Shown here: piece after piece, positions 44,181 to 53,805 of the stretch | Layout: the number at the start of each line of letters is the position of its first letter | Position numbering within the stretch: the first letter of the stretch is position 1 | Assembly (NCBI GenBank): GCA_026418275.1 | Contig: JAOABQ010000048.1 | Span: 62,001-126,000 of the forward strand | Direction of reading: 5' to 3' | Source of the DNA: Clostridia bacterium | GTDB taxonomy: Bacteria; Bacillota; Clostridia; Acetivibrionales; DSM-2933 | Length of the DNA stretch: 64,000 bases | The notes under the pieces: generated by a model | Seen by the model: the letters and a program-made list of their open reading frames with translations, nothing else | What the model was told of the DNA's origin: nothing | Databases searched by the model: none | Translations under genes and position numbers: made by a program

Positions 44181-46682
44181 TCAGTCTTTTACCTGCAATG
44201 ATAAATGATTTTTATATCCTTTAATAATGTTTTCGGATAGGGGCATCTGGAGCTCTTCGCCACGAAGCCATAGGGGGATCATATCGTCATAGTTTTTATG
44301 TGTGGGATGTCCGCTCTGGCCAATTGCCAAAATACCTTGATTTCCGTTGAGCTTGCTTATATCTACTATAAACCGCATGGAAGGATGCATTCCAACATTT
44401 CCTATATTACTAAAATACCAATCATGGTTATTAAGTGTCGCAGCATCGCCAGCCACTGGGTAGGGGCCACGGTTTACCAGCCATTCAAGCGGTTTAATTC
44501 CACTCATACCCAATGGCGCAGAACGGAAATTAACAGTGTGCAGTGTTCCCCATTTCCATTTTGATTTATCTTCCCCAAGCTTTTTTTCCAACCAATCCAA
44601 TGCATCTGCTAAGGACTTACTAATAATATCATCCCTTGTTTCCTTAGCCGGTGTGTTTTTATCATCCCACAACGGATGATTCTTCTCTTTTGCCAAGGTC
44701 TGCAATGATAAGTAGATTGCCAGATTATAATTGTTTTTATATAATTCAAAAATATCTTCAGATAATTTGTTTTTATAAACATTATTTACAAGCATATATG
44801 TAAAAATTGAAAAAATTGCTGCTTCCTGACTATCTGTCTTCATCTGGCAATCCCACTTGGATAACTTCTCCATGACGTCTTTTAATTGTTTATTTTCAGT
44901 AACAATGTTTTTAAAAAGCAAGCTGTAGTCATGTGCAAATAAAGAATAGCAATCCATTTGCATATCCGAGCAGTAAGTGCTGGTTATTTTATCACCTGCC
45001 TTGATTTTCTTTTCAAGTAAATCAGTAGCCCGCTGAGCCCGATTTCCGGGGACGGTAATATATAGCGGAGGGTTTTCTTCCTTGTTGAAGGAATTGTTGG
45101 TAGCAACAATATACCCTTTTTCAGGATTTAATTCGGAGGGCAGCTCACTGTACTGATACCAGCCGGTCCAATCATATTCGTTGTTCCATCCGGGCAGAGG
45201 AGTCCGCGTTGACTTATAATTACGTTTTGGCACATTTCCTACTAACTGCATTGCGATGTTATTATCTACGTCGGCATATAAAAAGCAAATAGACGGTGAA
45301 TCCCACTCACTTAGTGCCTGCTTGAACTCGGTATAATTTGAAGCTTTATCCATATTCATTATCGCTTTGAACATCCTGGTGTTTTTTTCAAAGCCTTCCC
45401 ATCTTAAAGCCAACACCTCTCCGGCATATCCCGAATCATCTGAAATCACAGGCCCATAGTGTGACTGCCGTGTTTCAAGAATATAGTCCGCTTGTCCGGC
45501 TACTTTTATTACCTCTTTATGAATAGAAAACTTAAGCCATTTTCCGTTATATTCATACTCTGATTCGTTTTTAGGGTTTACACGCAGCCTGAATAAATCT
45601 TGAACGTCAACAACCGAGTTGGTTATTCCCCAGGATATTGTCTTATTTCGGCCAACTATAATGCCAGGCCCTCCCGGAAATGAAAATCCGGTAACATCAA
45701 ACCCTGGAGCATGAAGACTCATTAAATACCAGTATGAGGGCATCGAAATCCACAAATGCGCATCATTGGCTAAAAGTGGCTTTCCTGTATCCGTATATTT
45801 TCCACTTACCACCCACCCGTTACTTCCATTTGGATTGAGGGGGGTTGTTATTCCGCTTTGCATGTAGGAGACTGGTGTAACTGCATTCGTAACAGGCTTA
45901 TTAAATCTATCCGCTGAAAACGACTGCAACATTTTTTCCTCAGGCTCTTTCGGACTGCTTCCGCTTGTGTCACAAATATACGGGCGATTTGTCGGGTAAG
46001 GTGGAAATAGAATTTTCAAAATCTTAGGATCAATTTTATTTTGGAGTATTGAGTTGTTTTTTTCACTATCCCAGGAGGCACCGAAAGACCATGACATATA
46101 CAAGGAATATAAAACTGTATCGTACGGACTCCACTTATCTGCTTCCCATGAGCCGATAAGGTTAAATACATGCTGACTCAATGAGAGAGAGTTTTTATTT
46201 TCTTTTACATAGGCGTTTATCCCTGCGGTATAAGCAGAAAGGTCTTCCATAATCTGAGGCTCGTTTTTTTCATAGTATTGCAATAGGCTTTTAGCTCTTT
46301 TGCCAAACCCCACTTTCCTCATATACTTATCACTTTCAAGAACCGCAACTCCAAGGACTTCTGCCAAACGTCCATCCGCAAGCCTTCTGGCACATTCCAT
46401 TTGCCAAAACCTATCCTGGCTGTGAACATAGCCTTGGGCAAAAAGCATATCCGCTCTGTTATCTGCATAAATATGGGGAATGCCATAACTATCCCTGTAG
46501 ATATCAACATTCTTTTTCAAGCCTGTTACTTCAATTTTCCCCTTGGTTTTGGGAAGAGGAGAACGTATGGCCCAAATGGTTAAACCGCTAAAGATTCCTG
46601 CGAATAATAAGAGCACGGCCATAAAAACCATAAGTATCCGCTTTATAACTACTCGATTCAATAATTTTATTTCCAGTTTCAT
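44181..46682 (-). CDS. Membrane-anchored penicillin-acylase-family Ntn hydrolase
   Basis: 833 aa. N-terminal signal anchor (about 13-35), alpha part with EVTGLKKNVDIYRDSYGIPH, IYADNRADMLFAQGYVHSQD and RFWQMECARRLADGRL, then the beta-chain start with nucleophile S287 in NPNGSNGWVVSGKYTDTGKP. The family matures by self-cleavage before this Ser and hydrolyses acyl amides such as penicillin G, acyl-homoserine lactones or the fatty-acyl tail of pyoverdine precursor (PvdQ). In a cluster whose assembly line starts with a fatty-acyl-AMP ligase, removal of a lipid tail outside the cytoplasm is an attractive role (inference). Its ATG overlaps the stop of the condensation gene (ATGA). Confidence 0.9.
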   Translation of the reverse strand: MKLEIKLLNRVVIKRILMVFMAVLLLFAGIFSGLTIWAIRSPLPKTKGKIEVTGLKKNVDIYRDSYGIPHIYADNRADMLFAQGYVHSQDRFWQMECARRLADGRLAEVLGVAVLESDKYMRKVGFGKRAKSLLQYYEKNEPQIMEDLSAYTAGINAYVKENKNSLSLSQHVFNLIGSWEADKWSPYDTVLYSLYMSWSFGASWDSEKNNSILQNKIDPKILKILFPPYPTNRPYICDTSGSSPKEPEEKMLQSFSADRFNKPVTNAVTPVSYMQSGITTPLNPNGSNGWVVSGKYTDTGKPLLANDAHLWISMPSYWYLMSLHAPGFDVTGFSFPGGPGIIVGRNKTISWGITNSVVDVQDLFRLRVNPKNESEYEYNGKWLKFSIHKEVIKVAGQADYILETRQSHYGPVISDDSGYAGEVLALRWEGFEKNTRMFKAIMNMDKASNYTEFKQALSEWDSPSICFLYADVDNNIAMQLVGNVPKRNYKSTRTPLPGWNNEYDWTGWYQYSELPSELNPEKGYIVATNNSFNKEENPPLYITVPGNRAQRATDLLEKKIKAGDKITSTYCSDMQMDCYSLFAHDYSLLFKNIVTENKQLKDVMEKLSKWDCQMKTDSQEAAIFSIFTYMLVNNVYKNKLSEDIFELYKNNYNLAIYLSLQTLAKEKNHPLWDDKNTPAKETRDDIISKSLADALDWLEKKLGEDKSKWKWGTLHTVNFRSAPLGMSGIKPLEWLVNRGPYPVAGDAATLNNHDWYFSNIGNVGMHPSMRFIVDISKLNGNQGILAIGQSGHPTHKNYDDMIPLWLRGEELQMPLSENIIKGYKNHLSLQVKD

Positions 46683-48097
46683 ATCATTTTCTCCAATACC
46701 GATATTTTGTTTATGTAATTGCTTATAAAATTTTGTATACTTTTACGCTTGTGGATGTTCGTATTATACTGGCAGTTGAGAGCGATCTTTTCCTTCTCCA
46801 CATCAACATTTAAGTATATATACCGGGGGCGAATGATGGTCTCACTTGAAGCAGAGCCCATACTCTCCTCTGCGAATTTAAAGCCCGGCAGCTTCAAGGA
46901 TGCACTTCCAATCCGAATATTTAAAAAGAGTTCCGGTTCGGGATACCCTGTAAATTTCTTTCTGATTTCATCCTGAGCCAGATACCGTAAGATTCCATAA
47001 TTCAAACCATGGTTTGGGACATTTTTTATCTGATTTTTAACAGCTTCAAGTATTCCGTCCGGGCCACAGCAGCCTTCAATATTGATGTACAAAGGATATT
47101 GATAGCTGAAAAAGCCTACTGTGCGTGAGATATCAATCTCTGAAAAATTGTGGTTCCTACCGTGATGACACAATGAAATATGTGCATTGGTTCCTCCTGT
47201 CCAGTCTGTAAGTGCCATGACTGTAGCTGCAATAACGATATCATGTATTTGCAAATTTTTTTTTGCTAAAATCTGTGGCGAAAGAGAGGATTCCTTGCCG
47301 AGTTCCATAGCCTGGGAATACAGAACCATATCTTTTCCCAGGTTTACTCCAGCAGGATAGTCTACCGGCATGGGGGGGACTGTTTTCCTTTCTTCATTTA
47401 GCCAATAAGGAAGTTCCTCTTTTATAGCATTTGATTGGGAATGTTCCTTAAGCCTTCTTGCCCATGATTGTATAGAGGTTGTTTTTTTAGGCAATTGAAC
47501 AGGCACGCCCGCTTTCAATTGATTTAAAGCCGTTATGGTATCCTCCAACAAAATAATGATTGAATAGTGGTCGCAGCCAATGTGGTGTACCAGGAACATG
47601 AGCCGGTCGGGAGTATTTTCTCCAAGATTAAAGTAAGCTGCCTTTAGCAGGGGGCCGGTGGATAGGTTAAAGGATTTTTGCAATAGAGCAGCATGTTCTT
47701 CAATAAGCTCCTTATGCTTCTCCACCGGAACCTGGGAAAAATCATAATAGCTTAGCGGCACTTCGGCAAGAGGAGATGCAATAAATTGGCGCCACCCGGT
47801 TTCCTCCTCAACCGAACAAAGTCTAAGGGCATCATGATGATTGATAATTGCCTCAAGCAGAGCTTCCAGAAAAGAACGGGTAAGCTTTGTTTCCACTTCT
47901 ACTAAAATGGATATATTAAATATATGCCTGTCAGGATTATATATATTAAATTCTTCTGCCTGTGAGGGGGTTACAACAACATCACCGGTTATTTTTTCAT
48001 ACAAGTCATTGGACTTGCCAGCCTGTTGTTTTTTCTTCATCATAAGCTCAAAAAGCCTCTTTTTTGTTTCAGTAAGCTGATTGATATCATTATTCAT
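46679..48097 (-). CDS. Free-standing NRPS condensation/epimerisation-type protein
   Basis: 472 aa from ATG at 48097, which overlaps the upstream stop by 8 nt and has AAGGTGAT before it; an in-frame GTG is at 48106. One C-superfamily domain: active-site HHIGCD (171, 172, 176 in this numbering) in FLVHHIGCDHYS, and ISRTVGFFSYQYPLYI, a motif more typical of epimerisation or E-like domains (TVGWFT..YP). No carrier or adenylation domain is attached. It could release the chain by condensing it with an amine or alcohol, epimerise the residue, or act as an acyltransferase. With no thioesterase in the visible cluster, release is the leading guess. Confidence 0.85.
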   Translation of the reverse strand: MNNDINQLTETKKRLFELMMKKKQQAGKSNDLYEKITGDVVVTPSQAEEFNIYNPDRHIFNISILVEVETKLTRSFLEALLEAIINHHDALRLCSVEEETGWRQFIASPLAEVPLSYYDFSQVPVEKHKELIEEHAALLQKSFNLSTGPLLKAAYFNLGENTPDRLMFLVHHIGCDHYSIIILLEDTITALNQLKAGVPVQLPKKTTSIQSWARRLKEHSQSNAIKEELPYWLNEERKTVPPMPVDYPAGVNLGKDMVLYSQAMELGKESSLSPQILAKKNLQIHDIVIAATVMALTDWTGGTNAHISLCHHGRNHNFSEIDISRTVGFFSYQYPLYINIEGCCGPDGILEAVKNQIKNVPNHGLNYGILRYLAQDEIRKKFTGYPEPELFLNIRIGSASLKLPGFKFAEESMGSASSETIIRPRYIYLNVDVEKEKIALNCQYNTNIHKRKSIQNFISNYINKISVLEKMI

Positions 48098-49364
48098 TAG
48101 GATCACCTTTGACTAAAAAATTCTCTGCTGTTTTTTCATAGATTTGCAATGTAGGATAAAGCGTTGATTTAGCAAAATTGTGCTCTTCCGCTACATACTT
48201 TCTACCTGCTTCACTGAATTCTTCACGTTTTTTATCGTCAAATAGAAGTGTCAGTTGGGCATCCGCCAGCTTGTTTATATCAACTTTGAATAATCCCGTC
48301 ACTTCGTCCGGGTTAACCGGAACAACCAACCCGGTTTTTTCATGCTGGACAGATTCTTCCAAACCACCTCCGCCTGTCACTATGGGGGGAGAGCCTGCTG
48401 CCATAGCCTCTACCGCTACAAGACCCAGAGGCTCGTAAATAGAGGGAAATACAGAAATATCCGCAGCCTGATAAAGAAGTGTCAATTGCTCTCTTTTAAC
48501 ATGTCCCAAAAAGGTACATCTCTCTTTTAATCCGGGGTAACCTTCCATATGCGTGGTTACCATTTTATAATAATCTCTGGAATCGGACTGACCGGCAATT
48601 ATATATTGAACATTGGGAAACTTCTTTATGACCAGAGCCGCTGAATCAAGCAGCGGCACAATTCCTTTCTGTCTATTAATCCGCCCGGCGAAAAGAATGA
48701 TTTTTTTATCCTTACCTGCAAGCTTTTGCCGGAGTGCTGTCTTTTTTTCCTCCGATAATCGTTTTGGCAGGAATTTATCCATAGATATACTGGTTCTTAT
48801 AACCGTTGTTTTCTCCCTTGTACCGGGATAATAGTCTTCTATTACCTTTGCCATAGATTGGCTGACGGAAATGAAGGTTTCAGTGCTTGTCAGCCATTCA
48901 CGTTCGTTATCGCCAATCTCCTTGTCCGGCTCCTGCCCCCACCAGCTTTCAATGGGATATGTCAAATAATGAATGGTACCGATCGTAGGTATGCTGAAGG
49001 TTTCCTTCAATTTACAGGCAGCCTTGTAAGTATACCAATGGTGATAATGAATGATATCGGGTTGATCCTTTAATATTAAGTTCGCTGCGTATGCGTACAA
49101 ATCATCGTTGAAGCCTAAAATGCCCTGGGACCATGTACTGTTTTTGGAAAGCGTTTGGCTGCTGGCACTTACATAATGAACCCAAACGCCGTCATCATTA
49201 ACAACCTTTGTTTCCCCCGGGGAATGTGCCAATACAGTAACTTTTTTTCCTTCGTTTTTTAATGCATGTGCCAATTCCTGTACGTGCGTTGCGACTCCGC
49301 CACTGATTTCCGGCGAATATCCAAGGGTCAGCAACATTATATTATTTATGGTTTTGTTATTCAT
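48090..49364 (-). CDS. GT4-family glycosyltransferase
   Basis: 424 aa GT-B retaining transferase. N-terminal SPEISGGVATHVQELAHALK (glycogen-synthase-like Gly loop), linker IRTSISMDKFLP, donor-binding half with ILFAGRINRQKGIVPLL (223-239) and the EX7E motif EPLGLVAVE (311-319). The acceptor is not evident; within this operon it probably adds a sugar to the lipopeptide/polyketide. ATG is 16 bp after the second PKS gene, and the stop overlaps the condensation gene start. Confidence 0.9.
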   Translation of the reverse strand: MNNKTINNIMLLTLGYSPEISGGVATHVQELAHALKNEGKKVTVLAHSPGETKVVNDDGVWVHYVSASSQTLSKNSTWSQGILGFNDDLYAYAANLILKDQPDIIHYHHWYTYKAACKLKETFSIPTIGTIHYLTYPIESWWGQEPDKEIGDNEREWLTSTETFISVSQSMAKVIEDYYPGTREKTTVIRTSISMDKFLPKRLSEEKKTALRQKLAGKDKKIILFAGRINRQKGIVPLLDSAALVIKKFPNVQYIIAGQSDSRDYYKMVTTHMEGYPGLKERCTFLGHVKREQLTLLYQAADISVFPSIYEPLGLVAVEAMAAGSPPIVTGGGGLEESVQHEKTGLVVPVNPDEVTGLFKVDINKLADAQLTLLFDDKKREEFSEAGRKYVAEEHNFAKSTLYPTLQIYEKTAENFLVKGDPNE

Positions 49365-49380
49365 GGCTTACCTCACATAA

Positions 49381-52300
49381 TTATAAATTTGATTCGAGAC
49401 GCCGAAGTTCTTCCACTGCTTCTTCTTCTGAAAGCTGTGACAGAAAATCCAATATTTCCTCCTGGGAATAATCTTCAGGCAAATCGCTTTTGGCTGCTTT
49501 GGCTTTAATGATTCCATCAATCGTCGGATCCTCAAATAATGTATCCATTGATATTTCCAAATCAAATTTCTCCCTGAGCATACCGACAAGATAAGTTGCC
49601 AACAGTGAATGACCGCCTAATTCAAAAAAGTTGTCGTGTATGCCAACCTTTTCAATACCCAATATATCCTGCCATATAAGCGCAATCATTTCCTCATCCG
49701 CATTTCTTGGGACAATATACTCAGTGTCAAGGTTTGGCCTTGGACTTTTCTTTGTCTGTCCGGACAATAAATTTGTCTCCATTCCTTTAAGGGATTTCAT
49801 AAAGGTGATTAAAGTCTTTATCCTATCGTTTACATTTTTTGTTGAAATAACAACCCTATCCAATTCCCTTAAAGAGGTTGCTTTATTAAACGCCTTTATA
49901 GCTTCTTCGCCTGTAATACTGCTTTCAAGCTCTTGCTGGAATACTTTTGCGATTGCCTCGGGGAATTCAATTCCGCTAAATCCGTTTTTTATTTTATTAA
50001 TATCCTCTTCTCTGGTATCCCAGCTTAATACGGTAAAAGGAATTGTTTTGCTGTTTTCCATATGCTGGGCAAAGGCATCTAAAAAGCAGTTCCCGGCGCA
50101 AACATGGCTTTGTCCCAACTCTCCGAAGGATGAATTTATCGAAGAAAAGACAATAAAGAAGTCCAGGGCTGACTCACTAAAAATTGAATAGAGGTTTATA
50201 GTTCCTTTTACTTTTATGTTAAACAGGCTTTCAAAGGAATCATTCTTTTTTGACCTGATAAAATTACTCTCAGCAATATCCGCCCCATGAATTACTCCAT
50301 GGATAGACCCGTACCTTTTTACACTCTGAGAAATTTTTGATGCCATATCTTCCCTATTTGTAAAGTCCGCGGACAGAAGAAGATAATCAGCCCCTTTTTT
50401 GTTTAGTCTTTCCACCACCGATGAATCTACCTCATCTGAAGGATTAAGGAAGATGATCTTTGCAGAAAACTCATTCATTAGATATTCCGCGATTGGAAGA
50501 CATGTTTTTTGCAACCCACCGGTAACAAGATAAACACCGTTTTTGCGAAGATTCCTTTGTTCTTTGTAATTCATTCCGAACTGCAGCGTTTCAAAGTGTT
50601 GCACCCATCTTTTATTATTCCGGTAAGCTACAACCGACTGTTTATCTCCACTGCAAATATCTGTAAGGATTTTTTCATGCAACAATTTATCCTGTTTATC
50701 GCCCCTTAGGCTTATATCTATATTACGGCACACAAGAGACGGATATTCCCGGGAGATAACCAAGCCTGCGCCAACAACCGTCGCAGCTTCCGGACAGGTT
50801 TCTCCCTGTTCCGAAACATTATACAAGTCTGAAGTGACGGAAATCAGGCTTATTGATTTTGTTATGCTGTTATTGGCTAAAGCACGGGCCATAAATATAA
50901 AGTTATAAAATGTATAGTACTGTGCTTCATCAAAGCGGTCAATTGTTAGTGGAGTTTGGAATTTCTCGATTATACTCCATAAATTAACGATAATATCGGG
51001 AACGTTATCAGCGATTTTCAAATCGTCAAATAAAATATTATAATCTTCTTCCGAGTACGGATTAAGGTTATACTCCTTTTCATCCACATAATCATAATCA
51101 TCTGCTTTGAATACCTTTATCACCGTCTGTCCTGCATTTTCAAGGTATTCTACACAGGCAGAACTGATAAAATCGTCACGTTTGACAAATACAAGCCACT
51201 TCCTTTTCTTTTCTTCTATTTCTTTAATTGACGATAGAATGACCGCGCTTTTCCACGAGAGTGTATAAAACCAATCGTTTATGTTTTCGCTTTTTTTATC
51301 ATGCAGTTTATCAAGAAGGGGCGTAAAAGAAGTTTCATCAGGATCAATCCAATGTCTTTGCTTTTCCATAGGATAGGTAGGTAAAGGAATACGGCTTCTT
51401 TTTTCTTTGGCAAAGGACTTTCTCCAATCTACTTCTACACCGCTCTGCCAAAGCGCACCCATTGTATTCAAACTAAAGTTAAGGCAAGGCGATTCCTTTG
51501 TAGAAGCTGGCAATATCGAACGTATAATGCAATTGGCTGTTTCATTGCAAGGTATGGATAATTCTTCGCACAATTCATTTTCAGACCCGATATTTAACAG
51601 GATGCCATGCTCGCTTTTTAATAACTGCCTGAAAGAATGATCCTTTTCAGGAGAACGGAGGAGGAGATCTGCAAAGTATTCTGCATCAAAATAAGAAGCC
51701 TCATCCAATAAAGTCCCTTTATCACTAGACATTATTGGAATTTGTGGCCCTTGCACCTCTATTTTTTGCATCATGCTTTTAAAAACAGTTAAAAGATTTT
51801 TTTTATTGGCTTCAGGATGATCTAAATCCCGATTGTCGTTAGTCAGGTTATAATAACCGGCAATTAAGGAAACCCCATCCTCCAAAGAAATAATTTCCGA
51901 TATGCAGGCAGCCGCAAAGCCGCCTATCCCACTGCCGAATAGAGTGGATGGCGTTGCACCAAGCCCGATTAGATACATTGAGAGCGCATATTGAATGACA
52001 AAGCCTAAATAAATAGAGGGTACATCCTCTGCCTTGCATTTTCCATTAAATATATCTTCAATCCTATTGCCTATATAAGGGGCAAATTTTAGAGCGCAAA
52101 CCTTTGCATGGTCTCTAAACAATACCTCACTTTGATATAGTTGGGCAGCGGCTTCTATATGCCCATGACCATTTGCAGGAAGAATAAAAATTAAAGGCTT
52201 GATAGCCGACACTTTTGTCATGCCGTTTTCAATTGTCTCCTTGCCGTCACGCAAATGTGAAAGAGCCTCTTCAACATCCTTACATACGGTAAAGAACCGG

Positions 52301-53790
52301 TTGTCAAAATCCGCACACTTGTTGGCAAGAGTAAAAGACACATCTGCAAGATTCACATTTTTATTGGCATCAAGAAAAGCTGCCATATTTATAATAATGT
52401 TTTGTAATGCGGACTTTGTTTTTGCAGAAAACAAGAGGAGCTGCGGCGAACTTGTTACTGGGGCCGGTGCTTTCTCCGGAGCCTCTTCTAAAATAATATG
52501 TACGTTGGTTCCACCAATGCCAAAGGCGCTTACACCTGCACGTCTGGGGGATTCTCCTTGCTCCCATTCCTCAAGCTTTGTATTTACGTAAAATGGAGTT
52601 TGTTCAAATTTTATATCCGGATTCTGGTTTTTAAAGTGCAATGTAGGAGGTATCTGTTTATGCTTTAAGGCTAAAACAGTTTTTATTAATCCTGCCATCC
52701 CTGCTGCTGCATCTAAATGACCGAAATTCGTCTTTACGGAACCGATTGAACAGTAGCTTTTCTTATCTGTAAATTTTTTAAATGCTTTTGTTAAGGCACT
52801 TACTTCTATGGGATCACCTAAAATCGTTCCCGTGCCGTGAGCCTCCAGCATTGAAATTGTTTCCGGATCTATACCCGCCAACATAATAGCTTCTTCAATA
52901 ACCTTGGCTTGTCCGTCTACAGAGGGGGCTGTATAGTTTGCCTTCTGCATACCATCGTTATTAGCGGCAGTTCCCTTTATAACCGCATAAACCGTATCCC
53001 CGTCTTCTATTGCGTCCTCCAGCATTTTTAATACAACGACTCCAATTCCGCTTCCAAAAAGTGTCCCCTTTGAATCCGCATCAAATGCAACGCAATGTCC
53101 ATCGGGCGAAAATATGCTGTCCTTTGTGTACATGTAGCCTGATTTCAATGGTGTGTTGATTGCAACCCCACCGGCAACTGCCATCCTGCATTCGCCGGTT
53201 AATAGGCTCTGGCATGCTAAATGCACAACTGCAAGCCCGGTTGAGCAAGCTGTATGAATAGAATATGCAGGTCCTTTTAAATTTAGCTTATAGGCGACAC
53301 GTGTGCTAAGACAAGAGAAATCATTTTGTGTTGCAATGTCAAATTGAGAAACGTGGCCAACCGCGTTGCGGTTGTATAAAAGATTGTAAACGTATGTATT
53401 GGTACGGGAGCCGGCAAAAACACCTATTGGCAAGTCATATTTATAAGGGTTGTAGCCTGCCGCTTCCAATGCGTTCCACGCACATTCAAGGAAAAGACGC
53501 TGCTGGGGATCCATTAGTTTTGCGTCCCTCGGGCTATAGCCAAAAAAATACTCGTCAAAAAGATCAGCTCCATTTATAAAAGCTGCTGCTTTTACATAAT
53601 CGGGATGATCCGGTCTGAAATCATTATCTAAAAGATTTTTTTCCAATTCATCATTCGAAAGAAAAGATATGGACTCCCTTCCGCTTTTTAAGTTTTGCCA
53701 AAACTCTTGAATATTATCTGCTCCTGGAAAACGGCAATCCAATCCAATGATTGCAATATCATTACTCATCATTTTATCATTATTATCCAT
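49381..53790 (-). CDS. Type I PKS module KS-AT(inactive)-KR(inactive)-ACP
   Basis: 1469 aa. KS (about 10-436) with intact C182 (HTACSTGLAV), H318 (EAHGTGT), H358 (NFGHLDAAAG). AT-like region (about 530-815): the GHSxG elbow reads GSGIG (619-623), so the nucleophile Ser is Gly, and the roughly 70-residue small subdomain carrying the catalytic His is missing. KR region (about 838-1335): NADPH motif reads TGGLQKTC instead of TGGLGGLG, and the catalytic Tyr is V1230 (GQSHVCAGN). ACP (about 1362-1432) with S1395 (LGGHSLL). An acidic helical tail (ILDFLSQLSEEEAVEELRRL) may be a docking or release element. Predicted to extend by one unit without beta-keto reduction, needing malonyl loading in trans. 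Confidence 0.93.
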   Translation of the reverse strand: MDNNDKMMSNDIAIIGLDCRFPGADNIQEFWQNLKSGRESISFLSNDELEKNLLDNDFRPDHPDYVKAAAFINGADLFDEYFFGYSPRDAKLMDPQQRLFLECAWNALEAAGYNPYKYDLPIGVFAGSRTNTYVYNLLYNRNAVGHVSQFDIATQNDFSCLSTRVAYKLNLKGPAYSIHTACSTGLAVVHLACQSLLTGECRMAVAGGVAINTPLKSGYMYTKDSIFSPDGHCVAFDADSKGTLFGSGIGVVVLKMLEDAIEDGDTVYAVIKGTAANNDGMQKANYTAPSVDGQAKVIEEAIMLAGIDPETISMLEAHGTGTILGDPIEVSALTKAFKKFTDKKSYCSIGSVKTNFGHLDAAAGMAGLIKTVLALKHKQIPPTLHFKNQNPDIKFEQTPFYVNTKLEEWEQGESPRRAGVSAFGIGGTNVHIILEEAPEKAPAPVTSSPQLLLFSAKTKSALQNIIINMAAFLDANKNVNLADVSFTLANKCADFDNRFFTVCKDVEEALSHLRDGKETIENGMTKVSAIKPLIFILPANGHGHIEAAAQLYQSEVLFRDHAKVCALKFAPYIGNRIEDIFNGKCKAEDVPSIYLGFVIQYALSMYLIGLGATPSTLFGSGIGGFAAACISEIISLEDGVSLIAGYYNLTNDNRDLDHPEANKKNLLTVFKSMMQKIEVQGPQIPIMSSDKGTLLDEASYFDAEYFADLLLRSPEKDHSFRQLLKSEHGILLNIGSENELCEELSIPCNETANCIIRSILPASTKESPCLNFSLNTMGALWQSGVEVDWRKSFAKEKRSRIPLPTYPMEKQRHWIDPDETSFTPLLDKLHDKKSENINDWFYTLSWKSAVILSSIKEIEEKKRKWLVFVKRDDFISSACVEYLENAGQTVIKVFKADDYDYVDEKEYNLNPYSEEDYNILFDDLKIADNVPDIIVNLWSIIEKFQTPLTIDRFDEAQYYTFYNFIFMARALANNSITKSISLISVTSDLYNVSEQGETCPEAATVVGAGLVISREYPSLVCRNIDISLRGDKQDKLLHEKILTDICSGDKQSVVAYRNNKRWVQHFETLQFGMNYKEQRNLRKNGVYLVTGGLQKTCLPIAEYLMNEFSAKIIFLNPSDEVDSSVVERLNKKGADYLLLSADFTNREDMASKISQSVKRYGSIHGVIHGADIAESNFIRSKKNDSFESLFNIKVKGTINLYSIFSESALDFFIVFSSINSSFGELGQSHVCAGNCFLDAFAQHMENSKTIPFTVLSWDTREEDINKIKNGFSGIEFPEAIAKVFQQELESSITGEEAIKAFNKATSLRELDRVVISTKNVNDRIKTLITFMKSLKGMETNLLSGQTKKSPRPNLDTEYIVPRNADEEMIALIWQDILGIEKVGIHDNFFELGGHSLLATYLVGMLREKFDLEISMDTLFEDPTIDGIIKAKAAKSDLPEDYSQEEILDFLSQLSEEEAVEELRRLESNL

Positions 53791-53805
53791 AAGCTATTCT
53801 CCTTT

